A DNA stretch of 64,000 bases from Priestia endophytica DSM 13796 (GTDB lineage Bacteria > Bacillota > Bacilli > Bacillales > Bacillaceae_H). A program made the translations under genes and the position numbers. The stretch lies in NCBI RefSeq assembly GCF_900115845.1, contig NZ_FOXX01000012.1:1-64000 (forward strand), given 5' to 3'. The notes beneath the pieces were generated by a model. That model was not told the origin of the DNA, did not search any database, and saw nothing but the letters and a program-made list of their open reading frames with translations. Below, piece after piece: positions 1-11,695 of this stretch; positions within the stretch are counted from its first letter, which is position 1, and each line of letters opens with the position of its first letter.

Positions 1-223
1 AAAAGCCACCTTCTAACATATCCTCATGCGAAGATATGTGTTATCCGGTATTAGCTCCGGTTTCCCGGAGTTATCCCCGTCTCAAGGGCAGGTTGCCCAC
101 GTGTTACTCACCCGTCCGCCGCTAAGTTTTGAAAAGCAAGCTTTTCAAAACTCCGCTCGACTTGCATGTATTAGGCACGCCGCCAGCGTTCGTCCTGAGC
201 CAGGATCAAACTCTCCATAGAAA
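1..223 (-). rRNA. rrs: 16S ribosomal RNA, 5' end (partial)
   Basis: The minus strand carries the start of a 16S rRNA. The universal bacterial 27F region (AGAGTTTGATCCTGGCTCAG) is visible as its complement at about 195-214, followed by the V1 hairpin and the typical GGCGGACGGGTGAGTAACA segment. The gene runs off the left edge. It reads away from oriC, as origin-proximal rrn operons do in Bacillus. The exact 5' end is inferred by analogy with B. subtilis. The V1-V2 sequence is Bacillaceae-like, but I could not assign a genus. Confidence 0.97.
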
Positions 224-352
224 GTTTGGTTTCATCTTTCGATGTCCATAGCTTTTTGTTTCTAATAAGAAACGTTGTTTTAAAAATAAAATAGAATTAA
301 CGTTGACGTATTTTGTTCAGTTTTCAAAGAACTTGTCTTAAGCGACTTACTT

Positions 353-382
353 AGTATAACTTATATCCACTAAGCTTGTCAA
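353..382 (-). promoter_or_regulatory. rrn promoter P2
   Basis: On the minus strand, TTGACA (377-382) and TATACT (353-358) are separated by 18 bases. The site lies about 130 bases upstream of the 16S 5' end, the usual place for the proximal rrn promoter in Bacillus. Between it and the 16S lies the leader, with a Bacillus-type ACAAGTTCTTTGAAAACTG segment. Confidence 0.75.
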
Positions 383-427
383 CCTCTTTTTTTCAGCTCT
401 AAATTGTCTTGAGCTGACTTTTAAAAT

Positions 428-455
428 ATTATCATAGAAATACTTACATTGACAA
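428..455 (-). promoter_or_regulatory. rrn promoter P1
   Basis: On the minus strand, TTGTCA (450-455) and GATAAT (428-433) are separated by 16 bases. This is the distal member of a tandem promoter pair, immediately downstream of the HD-GYP gene stop. Confidence 0.6.
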
Positions 456-471
456 CCCCTTTTTCACTTTT

Positions 472-1536
472 TTATAAAATTTTTGCAATGTATAGGCCAT
501 TATTCTCTGACAGGTCTAGAAATGAAGCATCTTCATCAAGTCTAATAAGTGGTTTTGAAAGATCATTTTGATTGATAAACACGATCTCTCCTTTTTGATT
601 ATTATTTAGTAGAATCCTTCTTCCAATGGCTGTTGAAGAGATTTCTTTCATAAGAATTGTGAGATACTCAAAATCATATTTTCCAAAAGATTTTTTTCGC
701 ATTTCTTCTAATACAGGGAAAGGTATTTTCTTCTCTCCGTGTGCTTTATCGCTTATCATAACATGGAACGCATCCGCAACTGCTACAATTTTGCTATAAG
801 GATGAACTTGGTTTCCGGTAAGACCAAGAGGATACCCTGAGCCATCAAGACGCTCATGATGTTGAAGGACAGCAAGTTTGCTTCCCTCTGTTAAAAGACG
901 TAGGTGTCGAACCATTTGATAGCTTTTACTTGGATGGACTTTAATCATTCTTTTTTCGGTTTCACTTAACGTCGCATTACTTTTCAAGAAAAGATGCTCA
1001 TTCATACGAGAAAACCCACAGTCCATTAAAAGTCCTGATAAAGCTACGCCAACCCATTCCTCTTGTTTAAAGTTCCTTTTCCGCCCAATAAAAGCTGCGA
1101 TTAACCCTACAGCTACTGGGTGATGATAAAAATCATTTTCTTTTGATTGATATCTACAGAGATTCAAAATATGAGATGAAGTAGAGAAATCTTTAAAAAA
1201 GGGAATAAAACTCTTTCTGACATCTATCATGTCAATCATCATCCCAACTTGCCACCCCTGAAATATTTTCTTATATCTCTCTATAGCCTTCTTATATTGA
1301 TCAACAAATGCATTATACTTTTCAATACTCTCATATAATTCATTTATTTCTTCTTCCTGATTAGACAATGATGCTCTTTCTTGAACTTGTATCTCATTAA
1401 TGAGAAAAGCTCGCAAAACTTGTATTCTATGTTTTGTAATCTTCATTCCTTTTGGCATGATAATATGTCCATCTTGAGAACAAACATCCTCTTTCACAAC
1501 AAAGCCTGCTTTTAAATCTTGAACTAAGATGTTCAC
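472..1536 (-). CDS. HD-GYP domain protein, degenerate
   Basis: Protein of 354 residues. I start it at the GTG at 1536 because GAGGAGG lies 8 bases upstream; the ATG at 1560 has no such site. The C-terminal half is an HD-GYP fold, the family that hydrolyses cyclic di-GMP, with the HHERLDGSGYP signature followed by KIVAVADAFHVM. The first HD pair, normally in an LLHDIGK context, reads LLMDCGFS, so the metal-binding histidine is replaced by methionine. Activity may therefore be lost or altered. The N-terminal ~110 residues form a helical region of unknown role. It sits between gyrA and the rRNA operon, with its own start after the gyrA terminator. Family assignment is firm; enzymatic function is uncertain. 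Confidence 0.85.
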   Translation of the reverse strand: MNILVQDLKAGFVVKEDVCSQDGHIIMPKGMKITKHRIQVLRAFLINEIQVQERASLSNQEEEINELYESIEKYNAFVDQYKKAIERYKKIFQGWQVGMMIDMIDVRKSFIPFFKDFSTSSHILNLCRYQSKENDFYHHPVAVGLIAAFIGRKRNFKQEEWVGVALSGLLMDCGFSRMNEHLFLKSNATLSETEKRMIKVHPSKSYQMVRHLRLLTEGSKLAVLQHHERLDGSGYPLGLTGNQVHPYSKIVAVADAFHVMISDKAHGEKKIPFPVLEEMRKKSFGKYDFEYLTILMKEISSTAIGRRILLNNNQKGEIVFINQNDLSKPLIRLDEDASFLDLSENNGLYIAKIL

Positions 1537-1585
1537 TATTCTTGCCTCCTCAAACAGCATTTCTATGAATGAGTAAAATTATACT

Positions 1586-1616
1586 AAAAAAAGAGCGCAT
1601 ATAGCGCTCTTTTTTC
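1586..1616 (-). terminator. gyrA terminator
   Basis: AAGAGCGC and GCGCTCTT form a tight hairpin with A and T runs on either side. It works for minus-strand transcripts and lies just past the gyrA stop. Confidence 0.85.
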
Positions 1617-1636
1617 AAGGATTTTATTTAGAAGAT

Positions 1637-4138
1637 TTAATCTTCTTGTTCCTCTGTTTCTTCACCTTGAGGACCTTCAAGATGTTCTCCTTCTTCATCA
1701 AGATCTTCATCTTCACTTTGTACACGAGCAACAGTTGAAACATATTCATCATCACCGAGACGAATAAGTTTCACTCCTTGTGTATTTCTTCCTGTTTGAG
1801 AGATGTCCTCAACAGATACACGAATAAGAACACCATGAACAGTAATAAGCATTAAATCATCGTCAAGATTAACAGATTTTAAAGCTACAACATCACCATT
1901 TTTCTCTGTAATGTTGCACGTCTTAAGTCCTTTACCACCACGCGTTTGGATACGATAGTCTTCAACCGGCGTTCTCTTTCCATATCCATTCTTCGTGACT
2001 ACAAGAATATCATCTTCATCTTCTGAGATTTCCATCCCTACTACTTCATCATCACTAGCAAGAGTGATTCCTTTTACACCAGTAGCTGTTCTTCCCATTG
2101 AACGAACATCGTTCTCATCAAAACGAATAAGCAATCCTTTCTTCGTTCCGATGACCATATGCTGTTCTCCATTTGTTAAGCGAACAGAAATCAATTCATC
2201 TTCCTCACGAAGATTAATTGCAATCAGTCCATTAGTACGAATATTCTCAAAGGATGACAGTGGCGTTCTCTTAGCAATCCCATCCTTAGTTGTGAAGAAT
2301 AGATAATCTGTATCTGTGAATTCTTTCACTGGGATAATAGCATTAATCCATTCTCCTTTTTCAACTTTTAGAAGGTTAATGATTGGTAGACCTTTTGCTG
2401 TTCGACTATACTCAGGAATTTCATACCCTTTTGTTCGGTATACTTTTCCTTTATTTGTGAAGAATAAAATTGTATCATGTGTAGAAGTTGTCAAAAGCTG
2501 CTCAACAAAGTCATTTTCATTCATATTCATCCCTTGAATGCCTCGTCCACCTCGACGTTGACTTTTATATGTTGAAACAGGAAGACGTTTAATATAACCA
2601 TTATGCGTCAGTGTAATAACAATGCTCTGCTCTGGAATTAAATCTTCATCTTCAATGTTTTCAATTCCACCATCTAAAATTTCCGTTCGGCGGTCATTAC
2701 TAAATTTCTCTTTCACTTCTATAAGTTCTTCACGAATGATTTCAAGTACTTTTTCTTCATCTGCTAGAATTGCACGAAGTTCTGCAATTAAAGCTAATAG
2801 GGATTGATACTCAGCTTCAATCTTCTCTCTCTCTAGGCCTGTCAAACGTTGAAGACGCATATCTAGAATCGCTTGAGCTTGCTTTTCAGAAAGAGAGAAG
2901 TTCTCCATTAATCCCTCTTTAGCTATATCTGCTGTTTGAGAACTACGGATAAGCTGGATGACTTCATCAAGATGATCAAGTGCAATTTTCAGTCCCTCTA
3001 AAATATGCGCACGAGCTTCTGCTTTACGTAATTCAAACTCTGTACGGCGACGGATAATTACTACTTGGTGATCAAGATAATGCTGTAAACACTCTCTCAG
3101 ACTAAGTACTTTGGGCTGACCATTAACAAGTGCAAGAGTGTTAATTCCAAAGCTTGTTTGTAAAGCCGTATGTTTATAGAGATTGTTAAGAAGTACGCTT
3201 GCATTCGCATCACGACGAACTTCAATAACAATACGCATACCGCGGCGATCTGATTCGTCACGTAAGTCTGTTATTCCATCAATCCTCTTATCACGAACTA
3301 AATCAGCAATCTTCTCAATAAGCTTTGCTTTGTTCACTTGGTAAGGAAGTTCTGTTACAATAATTGATTCTTTTCCATTGCTCTTTTGTTCGACATCAAC
3401 TTTTGCTCTTAATGTAATAGATCCTTTTCCTGTTTCATAAGCTTTGCGAATTCCACTTCTTCCAATGATATGAGCTCCTGTAGGAAAATCAGGACCAGGA
3501 ATAATGTCCATAAGCTCCATTGTTGTAACCTCTGGATTTTCACTAACGGCTAATACCCCGTCAATTATTTCTCCAAGATGGTGTGGTGGAATGTTTGTAG
3601 CCATACCAACAGCAATCCCTGACGAACCATTTACAAGAAGGTTAGGAAAGCGAGAAGGCAAAACAACAGGCTCTTTCTCTACTCCATCATAGTTATCTTG
3701 ATAGTCGATTGTATCTTTATTAATGTCACGCAGAAGTTCCATAGAGATTTTAGACATCTTAGCTTCTGTATAACGCATAGCTGCTGCTGCGTCTCCATCA
3801 ATTGATCCGAAGTTTCCGTGGCCGTCAACAAGCATATGACGATAGTTAAAATCCTGTGCCATACGCACCATTGCATCATAAACGGCTGAATCACCATGCG
3901 GATGATACTTACCGATTACTTCCCCAACAATACGCGCAGATTTCTTATATGTTTTATCAGCTGTAATTCCCAAGTCATTCATTGCATAGAGAATACGACG
4001 GTGCACAGGCTTAAGTCCGTCTCTCACGTCTGGTAAAGCCCTTGAAACGATAACGCTCATTGCATAATCAAGGAATGAAGTTCGCATTTCTTGGCTAATG
4101 TTAATTTCATGAATTCGAGAGCTTGGCGTATCTGCCAT
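1637..4138 (-). CDS. gyrA: DNA gyrase subunit A
   Basis: Breaks and rejoins DNA in the type II topoisomerase that introduces negative supercoils, as an A2B2 complex with GyrB. The 833 residues match the family (B. subtilis 821). The catalytic tyrosine is Tyr123 in [10 protein letters not shown], and the quinolone-resistance region GDSAVYD (Ser84) is unmutated. The C-terminal half has the repeated beta-pinwheel blades, including the GyrA box QRRGGRG, and ends in an acidic tail rich in Glu and Asp. I start it at the ATG at 4138 ([11 protein letters not shown]), preceded by AAGGAGG; the longer reading adds 11 residues without family support. It follows gyrB by about 90 bases, presumably in the same operon. 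Confidence 0.98.
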   Translation of the reverse strand: MADTPSSRIHEINISQEMRTSFLDYAMSVIVSRALPDVRDGLKPVHRRILYAMNDLGITADKTYKKSARIVGEVIGKYHPHGDSAVYDAMVRMAQDFNYRHMLVDGHGNFGSIDGDAAAAMRYTEAKMSKISMELLRDINKDTIDYQDNYDGVEKEPVVLPSRFPNLLVNGSSGIAVGMATNIPPHHLGEIIDGVLAVSENPEVTTMELMDIIPGPDFPTGAHIIGRSGIRKAYETGKGSITLRAKVDVEQKSNGKESIIVTELPYQVNKAKLIEKIADLVRDKRIDGITDLRDESDRRGMRIVIEVRRDANASVLLNNLYKHTALQTSFGINTLALVNGQPKVLSLRECLQHYLDHQVVIIRRRTEFELRKAEARAHILEGLKIALDHLDEVIQLIRSSQTADIAKEGLMENFSLSEKQAQAILDMRLQRLTGLEREKIEAEYQSLLALIAELRAILADEEKVLEIIREELIEVKEKFSNDRRTEILDGGIENIEDEDLIPEQSIVITLTHNGYIKRLPVSTYKSQRRGGRGIQGMNMNENDFVEQLLTTSTHDTILFFTNKGKVYRTKGYEIPEYSRTAKGLPIINLLKVEKGEWINAIIPVKEFTDTDYLFFTTKDGIAKRTPLSSFENIRTNGLIAINLREEDELISVRLTNGEQHMVIGTKKGLLIRFDENDVRSMGRTATGVKGITLASDDEVVGMEISEDEDDILVVTKNGYGKRTPVEDYRIQTRGGKGLKTCNITEKNGDVVALKSVNLDDDLMLITVHGVLIRVSVEDISQTGRNTQGVKLIRLGDDEYVSTVARVQSEDEDLDEEGEHLEGPQGEETEEQED

Positions 4139-4228
4139 AACAGTAAACCTCCTTGTGAGACCCCATAACAAGTCTCTGTTCCATATATAAGGCAGGATAA
4201 GAACTCATCAACTTACCCTGCACTGGTG

Positions 4229-6157
<1,929 letters not shown>

Positions 6158-6287
6158 CTATATCACCTACACTTTTTATTGGGCCAAATCACTTTCATCC
6201 TCTCATAAAGAGGACAATCCTTTTCCCTCCCCTGAGCTAGGTTAAATTGATCTTGAATATGACTCTTTTGTTCCCATTAACAGACTG

Positions 6288-7403
6288 TCAAACTTTCTCA
6301 ATCTCCCCAGCTTTCACATGAAAGGTGGTTGCTTTTTGTAACGTTTCGTGATGAATCCCGTCAATATTTGTTGTTGTCACAAAGGTCTGAACTTTTCCTT
6401 GAATCGTATTGAGCAAATGTGATTGACGATAATCATCTAATTCAGATAATACATCATCAAGAAGTAGAATCGGATACTCTCCAATCTCTCCATGAATAAG
6501 CTCAATCTCAGCAAGTTTTATAGAGAGTGCTGTTGTACGCTGCTGTCCTTGAGAACCGAAAGTTTGCACATCTTTATCATTTACGTAGAAAATTAAATCA
6601 TCGCGATGTGGACCTGCTAATGTGATACCTCTGTCGATTTCTCTCATCTTTATTTTATCAAACTTTTCATAGTATGCTTGTATCATTTTCGACAAATCTT
6701 GTTCAACTGATACATCAACAGAGCTTTTATATTGAATTTTTAGCGTTTCAAGCCCTCTGCTTATCCCATGATGAATAGGCTCTGCCCAATCTTGAAGAAG
6801 CTGTAGAAACTCATATCGCTTCTTTAAAACAGATGCAGCGACTTCTGAAAGCTGAGTTGTATAAACATCTAATAAAGATTGATCAGTTACTTTTCTCGTT
6901 TGGAGCTGTTTTAAATATTGATTACGTTGATGGAGAATTTTTTGATATCTGGCTAAGTCATGCATGTAAACAGGAGAAACTTGTCCGATTTCCATATCAA
7001 GAAATCGACGTCTTACTTGTGGATTTCCCTTTACAAGATTAAGGTCTTCTGGAGCAAACATCACAGTGTTCATTGCTCCAATATATTGACTGAGTCGTTT
7101 TTGCTCAAGTCCGTTGTACTTAGCCTTTTTCCCTTTCGTAGATACGATCAGTTCAAGAGATAAAGGTCCTGAATTTCGAGTAAGCTCTCCTTGTATCTTA
7201 GCAAAATCACAGTCCCACTTAATAAGTTCTTTATCCTTTGAAGTACGATGAGATTTTGCCATAGAAAGCACATAAATAGCTTCCATCACGTTTGTTTTCC
7301 CTTGTGCATTCTCGCCTAAAATGACGTTCACTTTGTTCTCAAACGAAATAGTAGCTTTCTCATAGTTACGATAATTTTTCAGCTGTAGTTCATTGATATG
7401 CAA
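6288..7403 (-). CDS. recF: DNA replication and repair protein RecF
   Basis: SMC-like ATPase that helps load RecA at single-strand gaps. The 371 residues have Walker [10 protein letters not shown] at residues 30-38 and a C-terminal Walker B/signature block ([12 protein letters not shown]) near residue 320, as in the family. It starts with TTG ([14 protein letters not shown]), which aligns with other RecF proteins. It lies 14 bases after yaaA, so the two are co-transcribed. The 130 bases between recF and gyrB contain no gene. Confidence 0.96.
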   Translation of the reverse strand: MHINELQLKNYRNYEKATISFENKVNVILGENAQGKTNVMEAIYVLSMAKSHRTSKDKELIKWDCDFAKIQGELTRNSGPLSLELIVSTKGKKAKYNGLEQKRLSQYIGAMNTVMFAPEDLNLVKGNPQVRRRFLDMEIGQVSPVYMHDLARYQKILHQRNQYLKQLQTRKVTDQSLLDVYTTQLSEVAASVLKKRYEFLQLLQDWAEPIHHGISRGLETLKIQYKSSVDVSVEQDLSKMIQAYYEKFDKIKMREIDRGITLAGPHRDDLIFYVNDKDVQTFGSQGQQRTTALSIKLAEIELIHGEIGEYPILLLDDVLSELDDYRQSHLLNTIQGKVQTFVTTTNIDGIHHETLQKATTFHVKAGEIEKV

Positions 7404-7417
7404 GATTTCACCAACTT

Positions 7418-7630
7418 TTATGAAACAACAAATTGACCAACTGTCGGAATGTCCACTTGATCACCCGTTCTTAATTTTCGTCCACGGCGATCTTCGCTTT
7501 CTCCGTTTACAAAAACCTCATGTTCACTAAGGAACCATTTAGCCATTCCACCAGACTGAATTACGTCTGCAAGCTTCAAAAACTGCCCTAAAGTAATGAA
7601 GTCTGTTGAAATTTGCACTTCTTGAGCCAT
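7418..7630 (-). CDS. yaaA: S4 domain protein YaaA (RlbA)
   Basis: Small RNA-binding protein of 70 residues with one S4 fold ([16 protein letters not shown] ... [13 protein letters not shown]). This family sits between dnaN and recF throughout Bacillaceae and is thought to act in ribosome assembly. The ATG at 7630 has TAGGAGAT just upstream; a TTG one codon earlier is not needed. Confidence 0.93.
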   Translation of the reverse strand: MAQEVQISTDFITLGQFLKLADVIQSGGMAKWFLSEHEVFVNGESEDRRGRKLRTGDQVDIPTVGQFVVS

Positions 7631-7684
7631 CAATATCTCCTACTTTCCAAAATGATCTATCTTTTTTATTTTACTAAAAAATTT

Positions 7685-7726
7685 AAAAAGAGAAAAGAAA
7701 GCTACTAGTCCTCTTCTAGTAGCTTT
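7685..7726 (-). terminator. dnaN terminator
   Basis: An 11-bp stem (AAAGCTACTAG at 7698-7708 with CTAGTAGCTTT at 7716-7726) is followed on the minus strand by a T-rich run. It separates dnaN from yaaA-recF, which then need their own promoter or readthrough. Confidence 0.75.
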
Positions 7727-7740
7727 GTTCTCTTTATGAA

Positions 7741-8877
7741 TTAATATGTTCGTACTGGTAAAATTAATTGTAACATAGAATCGTCATCTAATGTGCGAAT
7801 AACAAATGGACGCATAGCCCCTGTGAAGTTTATTTTAATTTCACTACCCTCTAAAGCCTTAAGCGCATCAAGCATATATTTAGCACTGAAAGAGATTTTC
7901 AGGTCTTCCCCATCTACTGATTTACTTTGCACTTCTTCACTTACTTTTCCGATTTCAGGAGAGTTTGAAGAAATCTCAATAATTCCCTCTGGCATTGTAG
8001 AAAGTTTAACAACATTGTTTCGTCCTTCACGGGCTAACAATGATGCTCGGTCGATAGATTGAAGAAACTCTTTTACATTCAATACAACATCTGTTTTGCT
8101 GTCATCTGGAATAAGACGAGATGTATCAGGATAATTGCCGTCTAATAAACGAGAGAAGAACAGCAGATGTTTTGTTTTGAATAAGACTTGATTCTCTGTA
8201 ATGACGATATCAACAAGCTCACTTGAATCATCAAGAATCTTGCTGAATTCGTTCAAGCTCTTTCCTGGAATTACAATGCTATATTTTTCTTGATTTGTTG
8301 TTTCAATTTTAGCTTTTCTTAAAGCTAAGCGGTGGCTATCTGTTGCAATACATGTCAATTCACCAGTTTCAAGTTTCCAGTTTACACCTGTCAAGATGGG
8401 GCGTGTTTCTGACGTGGACACTGCAAACACTGTTTGTCGAATCATGTTTTTAATTAAGTCTGTAGGTACACTAAACATGTTTTCTTCTTCAATTTGTGGA
8501 AGTTGTGGATATTCTTCTGCATCTAAGCCATTTAAATTAAATTCTGCTTTTCCAGAACGGATAACTGTGGAAAAGTTATTTTGAACTTCAATTTCTACTG
8601 TTTCTTTTGGCAGCTTCTTAACAATCTCGCTAAAGAAACGAGCTGGTAGAACAATACTGCCTTCTTTTTCAACCTCTACAATATGTTTGTCTTCATCTTC
8701 TTTTGGAATGAAAGATTCAATTGAAACATCTGAATCGCTTCCTGTCAATGTTACTCCTTCATCAGAAACAACAATCTTGATCCCTGTAAGAATTGGAATT
8801 GTCGTACGAGAAGAGATAGCTTTCATCACATCTTGAACACTTTGAACTAGATAATCTTTTTGAATTGAGAATTTCAT
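7741..8877 (-). CDS. dnaN: DNA polymerase III beta sliding clamp
   Basis: Ring-shaped clamp that tethers DNA polymerase to its template. The 378 residues equal the B. subtilis length and contain three repeated clamp domains. Recognisable blocks are the N-terminal ISSRTTIPILTGIKI, EYPQLP in domain 1, and the C-terminal LILPVRTY. The start has AGGAGG about 12 bases upstream. It lies 184 bases after dnaA, separated by the second half of oriC. Confidence 0.98.
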   Translation of the reverse strand: MKFSIQKDYLVQSVQDVMKAISSRTTIPILTGIKIVVSDEGVTLTGSDSDVSIESFIPKEDEDKHIVEVEKEGSIVLPARFFSEIVKKLPKETVEIEVQNNFSTVIRSGKAEFNLNGLDAEEYPQLPQIEEENMFSVPTDLIKNMIRQTVFAVSTSETRPILTGVNWKLETGELTCIATDSHRLALRKAKIETTNQEKYSIVIPGKSLNEFSKILDDSSELVDIVITENQVLFKTKHLLFFSRLLDGNYPDTSRLIPDDSKTDVVLNVKEFLQSIDRASLLAREGRNNVVKLSTMPEGIIEISSNSPEIGKVSEEVQSKSVDGEDLKISFSAKYMLDALKALEGSEIKINFTGAMRPFVIRTLDDDSMLQLILPVRTY

Positions 8878-8880
8878 TTT

Positions 8881-9060
8881 CTATTGTTCCTCCTTTTTTT
8901 ATCTGGAGAGTTCTTTTATTTATTATTTTTTAATAAAAAATAGCAGTAGTAATAGTAGGGGCTGTGAAAATGTGGATAACTCTCAGAAACCCAGAAAATA
9001 AAGTCTATCCACATGTGGACAGACTGTGTGTAAATGAGTCTAAGTTATTCACATAATTCA
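8881..9060. other. oriC: oriC, dnaA-dnaN part (incC-like) with unwinding element
   Basis: The spacer between dnaN and dnaA holds DnaA boxes at 8971-8979 (TGTGGATAA), 9006-9014 (CTATCCACA), 9015-9023 (TGTGGACAG), 9026-9034 (TGTGTGTAA) and 9046-9054 (TTATTCACA). Next to them is a very AT-rich stretch at about 8908-8942 (TTTATTTATTATTTTTTAAT and following). This is the layout of the B. subtilis incC/DUE region, where strand opening begins. Box identities are read directly; which boxes DnaA occupies is inference. Confidence 0.9.
8941..8958 (+). other. DnaA-trio element
   Basis: Six consecutive triplets read TAG CAG TAG TAA TAG TAG. They are followed by GGGGC and then the DnaA box TGTGGATAA at 8971-8979, and are flanked on the other side by the AT-rich tract. 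This matches the DnaA-trio architecture (repeated 3'-GAT-5' motifs beside a GC-rich patch and a box) that guides DnaA onto single strands at B. subtilis oriC. Confidence 0.85.
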
Positions 9061-10410
9061 CTATGACCTTTGTAGCATATCTTGAATTTCTTTAACTTGC
9101 TTTTGAAGTTGAGCATCAGAATCAAGTAATTTTGAAATCTTTTCATGTGCATGGATGACTGTTGTATGATCTCGCCCTCCGAATTCTTCTCCAATTTTCG
9201 GTAGAGAGAAATCAGTTAACTCGCGAGATAAATACATAGCAATTTGACGCGGAAAAGCAACTGATTTTGTACGCTTCTTCGCTTTAAAATCTTCTAACTT
9301 TACATTGTAATGTTGCCCAACAACACGCTGGATATCATGAATGGTAATAACACGTGGTTTTGAGCTTGGGATGATATCTTTTAGGGCTTCAGCTGCTAAG
9401 TCAGCATTGATGTCCTTGTTAATAAGAGATGAATATGCAACAACTCTTATGAGTGCGCCCTCTAATTCACGAATATTCGAGTCAATTTGGTTTGCGATAT
9501 AGAGCATAACCTCATTTGGAATATCCAATCCGTCTGCTTTTGCTTTCTTGCGCAGAATGGCGATCCTTGTTTCCAAATCTGGAGGGGTAATATCAGTAAT
9601 TAATCCCCATTCAAAACGTGAACGAAGACGATCTTCTAGTGTTGGAATCTCTTTTGGTGGTCGATCACTTGAAATAACGATTTGTTTGCTTTCTTCATGC
9701 AATGTATTAAAAGTATGGAAGAATTCTTCTTGAGTTTGTTCTTTCCCCGCTAGAAATTGAATATCATCTATAAGCAATACATCAACACTGCGATATTTAT
9801 TACGAAATTCAACGGCTTTATTATCTCGGATTGAATTAATGAACTCATTTGTAAACTTTTCAGAAGATAAGTATACAACTTTTGCTGATGGGTTATGCTC
9901 TAATACATAATGACCAATAGCATGCATGAGGTGAGTTTTGCCAAGTCCTACTCCCCCATAAATAAAAAGCGGATTATAGGCCTTTGCTGGGGCCTCGGCA
10001 ACTGCTAGTGATGCAGCGTGGGCAAAACGGTTTCCAGACCCAATAACAAAGGTTTCAAATGTATATTTGGAATTAAGCATGCTTGGAGAAAACTCTGCTA
10101 CATCATCTACTTTTTTCTTTTTTTCTTTAGGCTGGACAACGTCAAGCTCATTTGAAGATTGGTGTTGAGGGATAATAAATTTAATTTCAAGCTCTTCCCC
10201 AGTAAGTGAGTACAGCGTTTCTGAAATTAAGTTTCCATAATGAGCCTCAAGCCAATCACGGGCAAAATCATTTGGTGCTGTAATTGTTAGTGAACTTCCT
10301 TGAAGTGAATGTGCTTTTGTAGATTTTAGCCAAGTTTCAAAGCTAGGCTTGCTCAATTTTTTTTGAATTTCTACTAGTGCCTTATCCCATAAATCATGAA
10401 TATTTTCCAA
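9061..10410 (-). CDS. dnaA: Chromosomal replication initiator DnaA
   Basis: AAA+ ATPase that binds DnaA boxes and opens oriC. The 449 residues comprise an N-terminal interaction domain ([11 protein letters not shown]), a variable linker, the AAA+ module with Walker [11 protein letters not shown] and Walker [10 protein letters not shown], and the C-terminal box-binding helix-turn-helix with [16 protein letters not shown] start it at TTG 10410 because AGGAGGGG lies directly upstream and the protein then begins like other Bacillus DnaA proteins; the ATG 13 codons earlier would add residues with no family match. DnaA boxes on both sides suggest autoregulation. Confidence 0.98.
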   Translation of the reverse strand: MENIHDLWDKALVEIQKKLSKPSFETWLKSTKAHSLQGSSLTITAPNDFARDWLEAHYGNLISETLYSLTGEELEIKFIIPQHQSSNELDVVQPKEKKKKVDDVAEFSPSMLNSKYTFETFVIGSGNRFAHAASLAVAEAPAKAYNPLFIYGGVGLGKTHLMHAIGHYVLEHNPSAKVVYLSSEKFTNEFINSIRDNKAVEFRNKYRSVDVLLIDDIQFLAGKEQTQEEFFHTFNTLHEESKQIVISSDRPPKEIPTLEDRLRSRFEWGLITDITPPDLETRIAILRKKAKADGLDIPNEVMLYIANQIDSNIRELEGALIRVVAYSSLINKDINADLAAEALKDIIPSSKPRVITIHDIQRVVGQHYNVKLEDFKAKKRTKSVAFPRQIAMYLSRELTDFSLPKIGEEFGGRDHTTVIHAHEKISKLLDSDAQLQKQVKEIQDMLQRS

Positions 10411-10449
10411 CAATACCCCTCCTTTTTTGAAAACTAAAGGGTTGTACAA

Positions 10450-10929
10450 CTATTGTACAACTTAGATTTTTAAACAAATTGATGATATAAATCAAAATAC
10501 ATATTTATGCAAACAACCAATTGTGAATAAGTATATAATATAGAAGAAACTAGAGTGTTCGACAAAATTAACAGCCTGTGGACAAGTTTATATACACCCT
10601 GTGGTAAAAATGTCCACACTTTATCCACAATTTGTGGATAAAGTTAGAAATAATGATGATCTGTTAAAGTGAAAACAAAAATATCATATCAAAGAAAAAC
10701 AATAGTTGCAATGAATTTCAGAAACTTATCCACAATGACTACAGGTTGTGGAGTAAACTTTTCCACAGTACTAGATTATGTGTAATATATGTCGATAAAT
10801 GGTGAATGGTCGACAAAAAGAGGAGTAACTTTATCCACAGAGCAAAAAAGACCTATAAATGCATAAAGAAAATTAGCCTTTTTTATTGCTCTTGGTTTAT
10901 TATGGTTTTAATCATTTCATGATTTGAAG
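10450..10929. other. oriC: oriC, DnaA-box cluster upstream of dnaA (incAB-like)
   Basis: There is no gene in this spacer. DnaA boxes are at 10522-10530 (TGTGAATAA), 10577-10585 (TGTGGACAA), 10600-10608 (TGTGGTAAA), 10621-10629 (TTATCCACA), 10633-10641 (TGTGGATAA), 10726-10734 (TTATCCACA), 10747-10755 (TGTGGAGTA), 10759-10767 (TTTTCCACA) and 10831-10839 (TTATCCACA). Four match the consensus exactly. The dnaA promoter must lie here too. GTTGTACAAC and TTGTACAA at 10441-10460 form a small dyad just before the dnaA leader. Confidence 0.92.
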
Positions 10930-11140
<211 letters not shown>

Positions 11141-11170
11141 ACCACTGAACTGTCAGTGGTCTTTTTTTTT
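11141..11170 (+). terminator. rpmH terminator
   Basis: ACCACTGA and TCAGTGGT form a stem followed by ten T, beginning right after the rpmH stop. Partial readthrough would feed rnpA. Confidence 0.88.
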
Positions 11171-11313
11171 CTTATTTTGATTACAAATTTTCTCGGTTAA
11201 ACGAGTAAGTATTTTATAATTTTGAAATGAAAAGATGCTTTTAAAAAATATATGTAAGAGGCTTCTTAAAGTTGGCTATACTGTTGAATGAAGAAGTCCA
11301 GGAGCTGTTAGAG

Positions 11314-11652
11314 ATGGAGAAACGTTATCGTGTAAAACGAAATGAAGATTTTCAGAAGATATTTAAGAGAGGAAAGTCAACGGCAAATCGACAATTTGTT
11401 GTTTATACGCTCGATAAGCGTGATCAACAAAATTTTCGCGTAGGACTTTCTGTCGGTAAGAAGTTAGGGAATGCTGTAACACGAAATCGAATTAAGCGTT
11501 TAATTCGTGAGGCGCTGCAAGAAGTAAAAGATCAGCTGCCACAAGACAAGGATTATATTATTATTGCCCGCTTTCCAACCGCTGAGATGTCACACAGCGA
11601 AATTCAAAAAAGTCTTTTCCATGTTTTAAAACGAGCAAAGCTTATTCAATAG
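11314..11652 (+). CDS. rnpA: Ribonuclease P protein component
   Basis: Protein subunit of RNase P, which matures tRNA 5' ends. The 112 residues include the RNP signature RNRIKRLIREAL and the FRVGLSVGKKLGNAV block. I choose ATG 11314 (MEKRYRVKRNEDFQK) because it aligns with other Bacillus RnpA starts and has AGGAGC 8 bases upstream; a TTG at 11272 would add 14 unsupported residues. It is followed after 43 bases by spoIIIJ. Confidence 0.96.
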   Translation: MEKRYRVKRNEDFQKIFKRGKSTANRQFVVYTLDKRDQQNFRVGLSVGKKLGNAVTRNRIKRLIREALQEVKDQLPQDKDYIIIARFPTAEMSHSEIQKSLFHVLKRAKLIQ

Positions 11653-11695
11653 ATTTACATCAAAGAGTTGGGCGGGGAGAGAAGGAGGGAAAACG

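Noticed and set aside
26-220. Plus-strand 64-codon reading frame at the left edge
   Set aside because: It lies entirely within the complement of 16S rRNA.
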